A DNA stretch of 64,000 nt from Pseudorhodoferax aquiterrae (GCF_014652235.1 NZ_BMYK01000019.1:62001-126000); one strand, 5' to 3'. Positions 17,967-27,436 are shown, counted from the first letter of the stretch. Program-made: numbers and translations. Notes: generated by a model not told the origin, from the sequence alone.

Positions 17967-19121
17967 ATGGCACACGAAGACACCCTGGCCATGCTGCAGG
18001 ACAGCCTGGCCCGCTACCTGGAAGACCGCCACGGCTTCGACGCGCGCCTGGCCGCGCTGCGCGAAGCCGACACCGCGCCGCCGCCGTTCTGGAATGGCCT
18101 CGCGCGCGAGCTCGACCTGCTGCGCGCCGCGCTGCCCGAGGCCCAGGGTGGCCTGGGCCTGGGCCTGGCGGCGCACCTGGCCGTCATGGAGACGCTGGGC
18201 GCCTCGCTCGCGGCCCAGCCCTACCTGGCCACCATGGTGCTGGGCGCCGGCCTGCTGCAGCGCCACCCGGGCGCCGCGGCCGATGCGCTGCTGGCCCAGG
18301 TGGTCGAAGGCCGCGCCGTGCTGGCCTTCGCGCACGGCGAGGCCGAAGGGCGCCACAGCCGCAGCTGGGTGCAGACGCGGCTCGCACGCGCCGGCGAGGG
18401 CTGGCGCCTGGACGGCCGCAAGGCCGTGGTGCATGCCGCGCCCTGGGCCAGCCACTTCATCGTGAGCGCGCGCAGCGCCGGCGCGCCGGATGCGGCGCAG
18501 GGCCTGTCGCTGTTGCTGGTGCCGCGCGACACGCCGGGCCTGTCGCTGCGCGCCTACCCGCTGCGCGATGGTGACCGTGCGGCCGAACTGGCCTTCGACA
18601 ACGTGCAACTGCCGGCCACGGCGCTGCTCGGCGAGGCGGGCGCCGCGCTGCCGCAGATCGAGCAGGCACTCGACGAGGCCACCCTGGCCGTCTGTGCCGA
18701 ATCGCTGGGCGTGCTGCGCCGGCTGCTGCGCGACACACTGGACTACGTGCGCCAGCGCAAGCAGTTCGGTGTGGCCTTGTCGAGCTTCCAGGTCGTGCAG
18801 CACCGGTTGGCCGACATGCACATGGCGCTGGAGCAGGCGACTGCGCTGACCGGCCAGGTCGGCGAGCGGCTGGCGGCCGGCGGCATCTCGCCCGCCGAAC
18901 GTGCGCGCGCCGTGTCCTCGGCCAAGGTGGTGGCGGGCAAGGCCTGCAAGGCCGTGGGCCAGGGGGCAGTGCAGTTGCACGGCGGGATGGGCATGACGGA
19001 AGAGCTGGCCGTGGGCCACTACATGCGGCGCGCCACGCTGATCGAAGGCCTGTTCGGCCCGGTGTCCTGGCATCTGCGCCGCGTCGCCGATCTGGCGGAA
19101 CGGGCCGAGGCCACCGCATGA
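17967..19121 (+). CDS. Acyl-CoA dehydrogenase, partner subunit
   Basis: A 384-residue acyl-CoA dehydrogenase with a degenerate middle domain. The C-terminal helical domain holds RQRKQFGVALSSFQVVQHRLADMHM and QLHGGMGMTEELAVGHYMRRA, but the YxGTxxIQR FAD-contact stretch of normal family members is replaced. It probably pairs with the preceding dehydrogenase to make one active site per heterodimer, as known for actinobacterial steroid-side-chain enzymes. Begins one base after the upstream stop and overlaps the next gene as ATGA. Confidence 0.85.
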   Translation: MAHEDTLAMLQDSLARYLEDRHGFDARLAALREADTAPPPFWNGLARELDLLRAALPEAQGGLGLGLAAHLAVMETLGASLAAQPYLATMVLGAGLLQRHPGAAADALLAQVVEGRAVLAFAHGEAEGRHSRSWVQTRLARAGEGWRLDGRKAVVHAAPWASHFIVSARSAGAPDAAQGLSLLLVPRDTPGLSLRAYPLRDGDRAAELAFDNVQLPATALLGEAGAALPQIEQALDEATLAVCAESLGVLRRLLRDTLDYVRQRKQFGVALSSFQVVQHRLADMHMALEQATALTGQVGERLAAGGISPAERARAVSSAKVVAGKACKAVGQGAVQLHGGMGMTEELAVGHYMRRATLIEGLFGPVSWHLRRVADLAERAEATA

Positions 19122-20626
19122 CGGCGCTGCCGCCTGACAACACCCCCATCCTGGTCGGCATCGGCGAGGCCGTCCACCGCAGCAAGGAGCCGCCCGGCCT
19201 GGAGCCGCTGGCGCTCATGGAGCAGGCGCTGCGCACGGCCGAGCTGGACGCCGGCGCGCCGCTGCTGGCCGGCCTGGATGCGCTCGATGTGGTCTGCGAG
19301 TACTCCTGGCCCTACCGCGACGCACCCGGCCTGCTGGCCGCGCGGCTGGGCTGCCGCCCGGCGCACCTGGTCTACGGCGAGACCGGTGGCGAATCGCCCG
19401 TGCGCTTCATCCACGAGGCCGCGCTGCGCATCGCGCGCGGCGAAAGCCAGGTGGCGGCCATCGTCGGCGCCGAGGCGCGCTACACCGTGGACGCCGCGGC
19501 CAAGGCCGGCGTGGCGCTGCCCTGGACGCCGCGCGACGACAGCGTCCAGCTCGTGCGCGGCACCGTGCTGTGCCATCCCGTGGCGGTGCAGCTGGGCGCC
19601 TTCATGCCCACCACCATCTACCCGTTCTACGAGAACGCCACGCTCGCGCACTGGGGCCTCACGCCGCGCCAGGCGCACGAAGAGTCGGCGCGGCTGTGGG
19701 CGCGCTACTCCGAGGTCGCGGCCGACAACCCGCGCGCCTGGCTGCACCGGCGCTTCACGCCGGCTGAGGTGGCCGAACCCAGCCCGGCCAACCGCCTGAT
19801 CGCCTGGCCCTACACCAAGCACATGGTGGCCAACCCGCTCGTCAACATGGGCGCGGGCGTGCTGCTGACCAGCGTGGGGCGGGCGCGGGCGCTGGGCATT
19901 GCGCCGTCGCGCTGGGTCCACATCTGGGGCGGCGCGGCCGCGCGCGAGCCGCGCGACTACCTGCAGCGCGACCACTACGTGGGCTCGCACGCGCAGGACC
20001 TGGTCATGGAGACCGTGCTGTCGCAGGCCGGCGGGGACGCCGCGGCCTTCGACATGCTGGAGCTGTACAGCTGCTTTCCGGTCGTGCCCAAGATGGCGCG
20101 CCGCTCGCTGGGCCTGGCGGCCGATGCGCGCATGACATCCACGGGCGGCCTGAGCTTTTTTGGCGCGCCGCTCAACAACTACATGACGCACGCGGCCTGC
20201 GGCCTGGTGCGCGCGCTGCGGGCCGCGCCCGGCAAGGCCGCGCTGCTGTATGGCCAGGGCGAGTACGTGACCAAGCACCATGCGCTGGTGCTGGGCGCCG
20301 ACCCCGCGCCGCAGGGCCGCCTCGCCGAGGACTACAGCGTGCAGAGCGCTGCCGACGCGCGGCGCGGCACAGTGCCACCGCTGGTGCTGGACCATGCCGG
20401 GGCGGCGCAGCTGGAAACCTTCACGGTGATCTACGGCCGCGACGGCGCGCCCACGCACGGTGTCGTGATCGCGCGCACGCCGGCCGGCGCGCGCCTGATG
20501 GCGCGCGTGCCCGCCCAAGACGCCGCCGCGCTGGCACTGCTGACCGATGCCGACCGCAGCCCCATCGGTCGCACCGGGCGCACCGCCGCCGATGCGGACG
20601 GCCTGCTGGTCTGGGCGTTCGCGTGA
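19118..20626 (+). CDS. Thiolase-like protein (TLP1 type)
   Basis: A 502-residue thiolase-fold protein. Where thiolases carry the nucleophilic Cys it reads YGETGGESPVRF (residues 87-97), so it lacks the covalent catalytic residue. The stretch from about residue 420 (TVIYGRDGAPTHGVVIARTP onward) resembles the extra C-terminal domain of thiolase-like protein type 1. Such proteins bind CoA or lipids but have weak or no thiolase activity. It is the third gene of the dehydrogenase operon (4-base ATGA overlap) and may process an unusual acyl-CoA. Often annotated as acetyl-CoA acetyltransferase, which I think overstates what is shown. Confidence 0.8.
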   Translation: MTALPPDNTPILVGIGEAVHRSKEPPGLEPLALMEQALRTAELDAGAPLLAGLDALDVVCEYSWPYRDAPGLLAARLGCRPAHLVYGETGGESPVRFIHEAALRIARGESQVAAIVGAEARYTVDAAAKAGVALPWTPRDDSVQLVRGTVLCHPVAVQLGAFMPTTIYPFYENATLAHWGLTPRQAHEESARLWARYSEVAADNPRAWLHRRFTPAEVAEPSPANRLIAWPYTKHMVANPLVNMGAGVLLTSVGRARALGIAPSRWVHIWGGAAAREPRDYLQRDHYVGSHAQDLVMETVLSQAGGDAAAFDMLELYSCFPVVPKMARRSLGLAADARMTSTGGLSFFGAPLNNYMTHAACGLVRALRAAPGKAALLYGQGEYVTKHHALVLGADPAPQGRLAEDYSVQSAADARRGTVPPLVLDHAGAAQLETFTVIYGRDGAPTHGVVIARTPAGARLMARVPAQDAAALALLTDADRSPIGRTGRTAADADGLLVWAFA

Positions 20627-20660
20627 CTGCGCTGCCTGGGCCTTGGCGGCCCCTGCCGGC

Positions 20661-21299
20661 TCACCACTTGGGGATGCGCAAGGTCTTGCTGACCATCAGC
20701 GTGCCCGACAGCCCGAACAACAGGGCCATGGGATGCAGTGCCCAAGGCCCCAGCATCCAGGCGCCGCCGTAGAGTGCGTCGCCGATGCGGCCCTGCCAGG
20801 CCGCGAAGGCCAGCACGCCTGTCAGCACCACGCTGGTGGGGATGGGCGTGCCTTCGAAGTACTTGACCTTGCCGCCTTCGTTGCCCTCGGCCAATGCCTC
20901 GGCGGTCACGTTGAAGCGGGCCAGGCGGCTCACGCCGCAGCAGACGAAGTAGACGAGCAGGGCGATGTCCCAGCCACCCGACAGGCCCGCCGCGAAGCCC
21001 AGCGTCGCCGGCCCCACGCCGAACGAGATCACGTCGGCCAGCGAGTCGAGCTCGCGGCCCAGTGCCGAGTGCTGCTGGCGCCAGCGCGCGATGCGGCCGT
21101 CCAGCACATCGAACACGAAGGCGATCGGCGTCATGAGCGCAGCCAGCAGGAAGTGCGTGGTGTCCCGCGTCACGAGAAATTGCATGGCCAGGAACACCGA
21201 AGCCATGCCGAAGGCCGCGTTGCCCAGCGTGAAGAAGTCTGCGAGGTGAAAGCCGCGCAGCATCGAGAAATGGCGGGGAGGTTGGGGCAGGGCGCTCAT
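20661..21299 (-). CDS. pssA: CDP-alcohol phosphatidyltransferase, probable phosphatidylserine synthase
   Basis: A 212-residue membrane protein with the complete CDP-alcohol phosphatidyltransferase motif: DG(x2)AR(x8)G(x3)D(x3)D, seen as DGRIARWRQQHSALGRELD followed by SLAD. Several hydrophobic spans surround it. GVSRLARFNVTAE and YFEGTPIPTSVVL are typical of the small phosphatidylserine synthases that join CDP-diacylglycerol and serine. The exact head group cannot be proven from sequence. The start is fixed by AGGAGA and by the N-terminus; the frame is open far upstream only as a shadow of ligD. Divergent from ligD. Confidence 0.85.
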   Translation of the reverse strand: MSALPQPPRHFSMLRGFHLADFFTLGNAAFGMASVFLAMQFLVTRDTTHFLLAALMTPIAFVFDVLDGRIARWRQQHSALGRELDSLADVISFGVGPATLGFAAGLSGGWDIALLVYFVCCGVSRLARFNVTAEALAEGNEGGKVKYFEGTPIPTSVVLTGVLAFAAWQGRIGDALYGGAWMLGPWALHPMALLFGLSGTLMVSKTLRIPKW

Positions 21300-21455
21300 G
21301 TGACGATTCTCCTGGAGCTTTGAGCATGCTGGCCGTCGCGCCGGTGGGGTGTGGGCCAAGCAAGGCATCGTTTGTAGGCCAATGGCGGCGACTGACAACG
21401 CATGGCGCTGCGCGATGACAGCGGGGTGCCGCGCCGCGTCGCATGCTGGGGCACT

Positions 21456-23993
21456 ATGGCCAGTACCAAGTCCGCCCTCGCCACGTACCACGCCAAGCGT
21501 GATTTCCGCCGCACCTCCGAGCCGCGCAGCGGCGGCAAGCGCTCGCCGGCGGGTGCGCCCAGCTTCGTCGTCCAGAAGCACTGGGCCAGCAGCCTGCACT
21601 ACGACTTCCGGCTCGAGATCGACGGCACCATGAAGAGCTGGGCCGTGCCCAAGGGGCCGAGCTTCGATCCGCACGACAAGCGGCTCGCGGTGCAGGTGGA
21701 GGACCACCCGATCTCCTACTCCAGCTTCGAAGGGCAGATTCCCGAGGGCCAGTACGGCGCGGGCAAGGTCATCGTCTGGGACAAGGGCCACTGGACGCCG
21801 GTCGGCGATCCGGCGGCCGGGCTGCGCAAGGGCAACCTCAAGTTCGAGCTGCACGGCCACAAGCTGCAAGGCCGCTGGGCGCTCGTGCGCATGCATGGCA
21901 AGGGCAAGGAGCGTCAGCCGCCCTGGCTGCTCGTGAAGGAGAAGGATGCCTTCGAGCGGCCGGCGGCCGAGTTCAGCGTGGTCGACGAACTGCCCGACAG
22001 CGTCAAGGGCCTGCAGGCGCTCCCGGCGCCCACGGCGCCCGCCGCACCCACGCTGCCGGCCGCGGCCCAGCCGCCGCAGGTCGCCTTGCCCGCGACGCTC
22101 GCGCCGCAGTTGGCCACGCTCGCAAGCCAGCCACCGGCCGACCCCGACAACTGGCTCTACGAGATCAAGTTCGACGGCTACCGCCTGCTGGCCCGCGTCG
22201 AGGGCAGCGGCAAGAAGCAGCAGGTGCAACTGTTCACGCGCAACGGCAACGACTGGACGCACAAGCTCGGCGCCCTGCACGCCGAGCTGCTGCGCCTGGA
22301 GCTGCCGGAGGGCTGGTACGACGGCGAGATCGTCGTGATGGACCACAACGGCCTGCCCGACTTCGGCGCGCTGCAGCAGGCCTTCGATGCGTCCAGGACC
22401 AAGACCATCGTCTACTACCTGTTCGATGCGCCCTACTGCGCCGGCCACGACCTGCGCGAGCAGCCTCTGCAGGCGCGCCGCGCGCTGCTGGCCTCGCTGC
22501 TGGAAGGCCGTGAATCCGACCTGGTGTTCTATTCGGCGACCTTCGACGCGCAGCCCGGCGAGGTGGTCGGCCAGGCCTGCAAGCTGGGCCTGGAAGGCGT
22601 GATCGCCAAGCGCAAGGATGCGCCCTACGTCTCGCGCCGCAGCGACAGCTGGCTCAAGCTCAAGTGCAGCCAGCGCCAGGAGTTCGTGATCGTCGGCGCC
22701 ACGGAGCCGCAGGGCGCGCGTGCAGGCTTCGGCGCGCTGCTGCTGGGCGTGCACGACAAGGAGGGCAGGCTGGTCTATGCCGGCAAGGTCGGCACCGGCT
22801 TCAACCAGGCCACGCTCAGGAAGCTGGCGCGCCAGCTGGCCGATCTCGCCACGCCGCGCAGCCCGCTGGCCGACACGGCCGACGTGGACGGCAAGCCGCA
22901 ATGGGTCCAGCCCCAGCTCGTGGCCGAGGTCACGTTCGGCGAATGGACGCGCAGCGGGCGGATTCGCCACGCCGTGTTCCATGGCCTGCGCAGCGACAAG
23001 CCCGCCAAGGCCATCGTGCGCGAGCGCGCCGCGCCGCCGCCCCGGCCGGCGAAGAAGGCCGCGGCCCATGCCGCCGACGGGGGCGACAGCGGAACCCATG
23101 CGCTGTCCACCCGGCTCAAGGTCACGCACCCCGAGCGCGTGATCGACGCCAGCACGGGCACGACCAAGATGGATCTGGTGCGCTACTACGCGCTGGTCGG
23201 CGGGTTGATGCTGGAGCACCTCAAGGGCAGCCGCCCGGTGGCGCTGGTGCGCGCGCCGGCCGGCATCGGCAAGCAGCTGTTCTTCCAGAAGCATGCCGAG
23301 ATCGAGAAGCTGCCCGGCCTGCGCCAGCTCGATCCCGCGCTGGATCCGGACCATGCGCCACTGCTGGCCGTGGCCAACGCGCGCGGCCTGTTGTCGGCGG
23401 CGCAGTGGAACGTCGTGGAGCTGCATTCCATGAACGCGCTGGCCAGCTCCTTCGAGCGGCCCGATCGGCTGGTGTTCGACCTGGACCCGGGCGAGGGTGT
23501 GCGCTGGCCGCAGATGCAGGAGGCGGCCCAGCTCGTGCGCGCCTTCCTGAAGCAGCTCGGCCTGCCGGCCTTTCTCAAGACCAGTGGCGGCAAGGGCCTT
23601 CACGTGGTCGTGCCGATCAAGCGCCTGCACAGCTGGGCGGCGGCCAAGGGCTTTGCGCAGGCCATCGTGCAGCACCTGGCGCGCACCATCCCCGACCGCT
23701 TCGTGGCCAAGAGCGGCCCACGCAACCGCGTCGGCAAGATCTTCGTGGACTACCTGCGCAATGGCCAGGGCGCAACCACCGTCTGCGCCTGGTCGGCGCG
23801 CGCGCGGCCCGGCATGGGCATCTCGGTCCCGCTGGCCTGGGACGAACTGGCCAGCTTGAAGCGCAGCGACCAATGGACCGTGCGCAACGTACACGAGCGC
23901 TTGGCCGTGGGCAATGCGCCCTGGCAGGGCTATGCGGGTGCGGCCAAGTCGCTCAAGGCCGCCATGAAGACGTTGGGGTTCAAGGAGGACTGA
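21456..23993 (+). CDS. ligD: DNA ligase D (multidomain NHEJ ligase)
   Basis: An 845-residue three-domain repair enzyme in the order phosphoesterase, ligase, polymerase. The 3'-phosphoesterase part (about 15-190) has LHYDFRLEIDG and VEDHPISYSSFEG. The ATP-dependent ligase has its AMP-accepting Lys238 in EIKFDGYR and the downstream GVIAKRKDAPY. The primase-like polymerase has the metal site FDLDPGEG (Asp675, Asp677) and FLKTSGGKGLHVVVP. It repairs double-strand breaks with Ku in stationary phase; no ku gene is in the window. Start 21456 preferred over the upstream ATG at 21402 because conservation begins there; the ribosome binding site is weak. Confidence 0.93.
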   Translation: MASTKSALATYHAKRDFRRTSEPRSGGKRSPAGAPSFVVQKHWASSLHYDFRLEIDGTMKSWAVPKGPSFDPHDKRLAVQVEDHPISYSSFEGQIPEGQYGAGKVIVWDKGHWTPVGDPAAGLRKGNLKFELHGHKLQGRWALVRMHGKGKERQPPWLLVKEKDAFERPAAEFSVVDELPDSVKGLQALPAPTAPAAPTLPAAAQPPQVALPATLAPQLATLASQPPADPDNWLYEIKFDGYRLLARVEGSGKKQQVQLFTRNGNDWTHKLGALHAELLRLELPEGWYDGEIVVMDHNGLPDFGALQQAFDASRTKTIVYYLFDAPYCAGHDLREQPLQARRALLASLLEGRESDLVFYSATFDAQPGEVVGQACKLGLEGVIAKRKDAPYVSRRSDSWLKLKCSQRQEFVIVGATEPQGARAGFGALLLGVHDKEGRLVYAGKVGTGFNQATLRKLARQLADLATPRSPLADTADVDGKPQWVQPQLVAEVTFGEWTRSGRIRHAVFHGLRSDKPAKAIVRERAAPPPRPAKKAAAHAADGGDSGTHALSTRLKVTHPERVIDASTGTTKMDLVRYYALVGGLMLEHLKGSRPVALVRAPAGIGKQLFFQKHAEIEKLPGLRQLDPALDPDHAPLLAVANARGLLSAAQWNVVELHSMNALASSFERPDRLVFDLDPGEGVRWPQMQEAAQLVRAFLKQLGLPAFLKTSGGKGLHVVVPIKRLHSWAAAKGFAQAIVQHLARTIPDRFVAKSGPRNRVGKIFVDYLRNGQGATTVCAWSARARPGMGISVPLAWDELASLKRSDQWTVRNVHERLAVGNAPWQGYAGAAKSLKAAMKTLGFKED

Positions 23994-24105
23994 ACGGCCC
24001 GTCATGCATCGGGCCTGATTTCCTACAAGGGGCGGCTTTGCCGTCCGACGAACCCGCCCAGGCCCGGTGCGAACAATGGCGCAGTCCCCACAACAGGAGA
24101 ACCCG

Positions 24106-25014
24106 GTGGCAGCTTCCCTTCCCTTGGCTTCATCGCGGCTGGAGACCGCCGTCGATGCGCCGGCCAGTGCCGTCTCCTGGGGCGCCATCGTCGCCGGCGG
24201 GGCCGCGGCGGCAGCGCTGTCGCTGATCCTGCTGATCCTGGGCGCAGGCCTGGGCCTGACCTCGCTGTCGCCCTACGGCGGGCAGGGCGCGAGCGCCATG
24301 GCGCTGGGCTTCTCGGCGATCGTCTGGGTGATGGTCACGCAGGCCCTGGCCTCGGGCATGGGCGGCTACTTGGCCGGCCGACTGCGCACGCGCTGGGCGG
24401 GTGTCCAGGGCGACGAGGTGTTTTTCCGCGACACGGCACATGGCTTTCTGGCCTGGGCCTTTGCCACGCTCGCCACGGCCGCGTTGCTGACCAGCGCCAT
24501 CGGCAGCGTGGTGGGCGGTGCCGTCAAGGCGGGCGCCACGGTGGCCGGCAGCGCCGCCACGGCGGCCGTGGCGGGTGCCGTCCAGGGCGAGGGCGAGGGC
24601 GCCGGCCAGGGGCCGGCCGCCTACTTCATCGACAGCATGTTCCGCCGTCCGGCAGGACCGGCCCAGGCCGGCGAGATCGCGCCGGCCGGCCCCGTGCCGG
24701 CGGCCGAGGTGGCCCGCATCCTGGCCCAGGCCGGCCAGGACAAGCCGCTGGCACCCGAAGACCAGCGCTACCTGGGCCAGCTCGTGGCAGAGCGCACTGG
24801 CTTGCCGCCGCAGGAGGCGGAGCAGCGCGTGGCCGACACCGTCGCCCGGATGCAGACCAAGGCCCGCGAGGCCGAGGCGGCCGCGCGCGAGGCGGCCGAC
24901 AAGGCGCGCAAAGCCGGCATCACGGCCACGCTGTGGCTGTTCGTGTCCATGCTGCTGGGGGCGTTCTGCGCCAGCCTGGCGGCCACCTGGGGCGGCCGCG
25001 AGCGCGACGCCTGA
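24106..25014 (+). CDS. Conserved membrane protein of unknown function
   Basis: About 302 residues if it starts at GTG 24106, which has AGGAGA seven bases before it; an in-frame ATG at 24076 lacks a ribosome binding site. Hydrophobic segments lie near residues 25-50 (SWGAIVAGGAAAAALSL), 65-85 and 110-165 (Ala/Gly-rich), with a final span near 275-295. Between them is a soluble stretch (about 200-275) that becomes a charged Ala/Glu/Arg coiled coil. No enzyme motif was recognised. It lies between ligD and a 24-residue membrane peptide gene, in a group of stress/storage genes. Confidence 0.7.
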   Translation: MAASLPLASSRLETAVDAPASAVSWGAIVAGGAAAAALSLILLILGAGLGLTSLSPYGGQGASAMALGFSAIVWVMVTQALASGMGGYLAGRLRTRWAGVQGDEVFFRDTAHGFLAWAFATLATAALLTSAIGSVVGGAVKAGATVAGSAATAAVAGAVQGEGEGAGQGPAAYFIDSMFRRPAGPAQAGEIAPAGPVPAAEVARILAQAGQDKPLAPEDQRYLGQLVAERTGLPPQEAEQRVADTVARMQTKAREAEAAAREAADKARKAGITATLWLFVSMLLGAFCASLAATWGGRERDA

Positions 25015-25047
25015 TCCGATCCCCCTTTCCTGTCCTGGAGACTTCCC

Positions 25048-25122
25048 ATGCGCTCTTTGCTGCTGTTCTTCCTCGGTGTGCCCATCCCCATCATCATCCT
25101 GATCGCACTGATCTTCCGTTGA
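25048..25122 (+). CDS. 24-residue membrane peptide
   Basis: MRSLLLFFLGVPIPIIILIA plus LIFR: a single hydrophobic span with a PIPIII core and basic residues at each end. CTGGAG lies seven bases before the ATG, so it looks truly translated. It follows the 302-residue membrane protein after 33 bases and probably shares its transcript. I recall very similar short peptides ending in VPIPIIILIAL in many proteobacterial genomes, which would argue for function, but this needs a search. Function unknown. Confidence 0.65.
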   Translation: MRSLLLFFLGVPIPIIILIALIFR

Positions 25123-25189
25123 AGCTTCCGGGGCAGAGCTGCCCCACCGTCCTGCGCCGCGGCCCGGCGCTTGCTTGCCACAAGAATCC

Positions 25190-27310
25190 ATGACAGACAC
25201 CTGCGATCCGGGCCGCCCCTGGCCCATGGGCATGCACCTGCGCGATGGCGGTGCGAATTTCGCGCTCTACTCCAGTGCGGCCGAAGCGGTCGAGCTGTGC
25301 CTCTTCGACGCCGAAGGGCGCGAGGAGCAGCGTCGCATCCGCCTGCCGGCGCGCACGGAGGACATCTGGCACGGCTTCGTGCCCGGTGTGGAACCCGGCA
25401 CGCGCTATGGCGTGCGCGTGCACGGCCCCTTCGATCCCGGCAACGGTCAGCGCTGCAACCCGGCCAAGCTGCTGCTGGACCCCTACACGCGCGCCATCGA
25501 CCGGCCGCTGCGCGGCGACGCCGTCACCTTCGGCTACCCCCTGGGACACGAGGAGCAGGACCTCGCGCGCGACGACGGCGACAGCGCTCCCGTGGCGGCC
25601 AAGTCCGTGGTCATCGCGCCGGATTTCGACTGGCAGGGCGACCGTCCGCCGGCCATCCCCATGGCCGACTCGGTCTTCTATGAGGTCAACGTGCGCGGCT
25701 TCACCAAGAACATGCCGGGCGTGCCCGAGGAGCTGCGAGGCACCTTCGCGGGCCTGGCCAATCAGGCGGCCATCGACTACCTCAAGCGCCTGGGTGTGAC
25801 GGCCGTGCAGTTGCTGCCCGTGCAGGCCTTCAACGACGAAGGCCGGCTCGTCGATGCGGGCCTGGCCAACTACTGGGGCTACAACACCATCGGCTTCTTC
25901 GCACCCGAGCCGCGCTATTGCTTCAAGGGCACGGACGGCGGCGTGGCCGAGTTCCGCGGCATGGTCAAGGCGCTGCACCAGGCAGGGATCGAGGTGATCC
26001 TGGACGTGGTCTACAACCACACCTGCGAGGGCAACCACATGGGCCCGACCATGTGCTTCAAGGGCATCGACAACGCGGCCTACTACCGGCTGACAGACGA
26101 CCGGCGCTACTACAACGACTTCAGCGGCACCGGCAACACGCTGGACGTGAGCAACCCGCCCGTGCTGCGCATGGTCATGGACAGCCTGCGCTACTGGGTG
26201 GAAGAGATGCACGTGGACGGCTTTCGCTTCGACCTCGCGCCGGCCATCGCCCGCGATGCGGCGGGCGCCTTCGAACACCGCACGCCCTTCCTGTCGGCCG
26301 TGGCGCAGGACCCGGTGCTGCGCCGCGTCAAGATGATCGCCGAGCCCTGGGACCTGGGCGACTACGGCTACCAGGTCGGCGGTTTCCCCGTCGGCTGGTC
26401 GGAGTGGAACGGCAGCTACCGCGACGAGGTGCGCGACTTCTGGCGCAACGCCGACGACAGCCTGCCGACCTTCGCCTCGCGCCTGTGCGGCACGCCCGAA
26501 ATCTTCGCGCCCACGCGGCGTCCGCCCTCGGCCAGCGTCAACATCGTGACCGTGCACGACGGCTTCACGCTGCGCGACCTGGTCAGCTACAACGAGAAGC
26601 ACAACGAGGCCAACGGCGAGGACAACCGCGACGGCGAGAGCCACAACCGCAGCTGGAACTGCGGTGCCGAAGGGCCGACCGACAACCCGGAGGTGCTGGC
26701 GCTGCGCGCGCGCCAGCAGCGCAACCTGCTGGCCACGCTGTTCATGTCGCGCGGCGTGCCGCTGCTGCTGGGTGGCGACGAGATCGGTCGCACCCAGCAG
26801 GGCAACAACAACGCCTACTGCCAGGATAGCCCGATCTCCTGGTTCGACTGGAGCGACGAGGCACGCGACGATGCGCTGTTCGCGTTCACGGCCAAGCTGA
26901 TCCGCTTGCGCAAGGAGTTGGCGGTGCTGCGCAGCCCGCATTGGCCGGTGGGCGACGGTGAGCATCCCGACGCCACCTGGTACAGCGTCTGGGGCCTGCC
27001 CATGACCGAGAACGAGTGGCAGCACCCGGGCGCGCGCTGCCTGCAGCTGGTGTTCGACGGCGCCGCCGACCATGCCAAGGGCCGCGCAGACCAGCCCGGT
27101 CCCTCGGTGCTGCTGCTGTTCAACGGTGCGCCCGAGGCGCATCTGTTCACCGTGCCGCCCGAGACGCGCTTCGGTCCCACCTGGCAGCTGCGCATCGCGA
27201 CCGACCGCGAGCAGTTGCCGGCGCGGCGCGCCCGGCGCGTGGCGCCGGGTGCCAAGCTGCGACTCAAGTCGCACGCGATGATGGTGCTGACACAGGGTCC
27301 GGTCGCGTAA
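25190..27310 (+). CDS. glgX: Glycogen debranching enzyme GlgX
   Basis: A 706-residue GH13 isoamylase-type enzyme that hydrolyses alpha-1,6 branches in glycogen after phosphorylase action. An N-terminal CBM48-like domain (FALYSSAAEAVELCLFD) precedes the barrel. The four GH13 regions are present: DVVYNHTCEGN, GFRFDLAPA with nucleophile Asp348, IAEPWD with acid/base Glu385, and TVHDGFTLRDLV. Start taken at ATG 25190; a TTG 15 bases upstream is in frame but unsupported. No other glycogen gene is nearby. Confidence 0.94.
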   Translation: MTDTCDPGRPWPMGMHLRDGGANFALYSSAAEAVELCLFDAEGREEQRRIRLPARTEDIWHGFVPGVEPGTRYGVRVHGPFDPGNGQRCNPAKLLLDPYTRAIDRPLRGDAVTFGYPLGHEEQDLARDDGDSAPVAAKSVVIAPDFDWQGDRPPAIPMADSVFYEVNVRGFTKNMPGVPEELRGTFAGLANQAAIDYLKRLGVTAVQLLPVQAFNDEGRLVDAGLANYWGYNTIGFFAPEPRYCFKGTDGGVAEFRGMVKALHQAGIEVILDVVYNHTCEGNHMGPTMCFKGIDNAAYYRLTDDRRYYNDFSGTGNTLDVSNPPVLRMVMDSLRYWVEEMHVDGFRFDLAPAIARDAAGAFEHRTPFLSAVAQDPVLRRVKMIAEPWDLGDYGYQVGGFPVGWSEWNGSYRDEVRDFWRNADDSLPTFASRLCGTPEIFAPTRRPPSASVNIVTVHDGFTLRDLVSYNEKHNEANGEDNRDGESHNRSWNCGAEGPTDNPEVLALRARQQRNLLATLFMSRGVPLLLGGDEIGRTQQGNNNAYCQDSPISWFDWSDEARDDALFAFTAKLIRLRKELAVLRSPHWPVGDGEHPDATWYSVWGLPMTENEWQHPGARCLQLVFDGAADHAKGRADQPGPSVLLLFNGAPEAHLFTVPPETRFGPTWQLRIATDREQLPARRARRVAPGAKLRLKSHAMMVLTQGPVA

Positions 27311-27436
27311 GCCCTGTTCCTACTGCGGCTTGCGCCGCGCACCGATGCGGCGTGCGCGGCGGGCACCTTAGTCTGGTGCCAACCCGTCATGTGACGGTTG
27401 TTCCGTGTCCCCATCGTCCGATCCGGAGAATCGTCC

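Noticed and set aside
20661-24188. 1175-residue minus-strand frame running through pssA and opposite ligD
   Set aside because: Only the last 212 codons (pssA) show family features and a ribosome binding site; the rest is a shadow of ligD.
24541-24616. Ala/Gly-rich repetitive stretch considered as a DNA repeat
   Set aside because: It is codon-level low complexity within a membrane protein, not a tandem DNA repeat.
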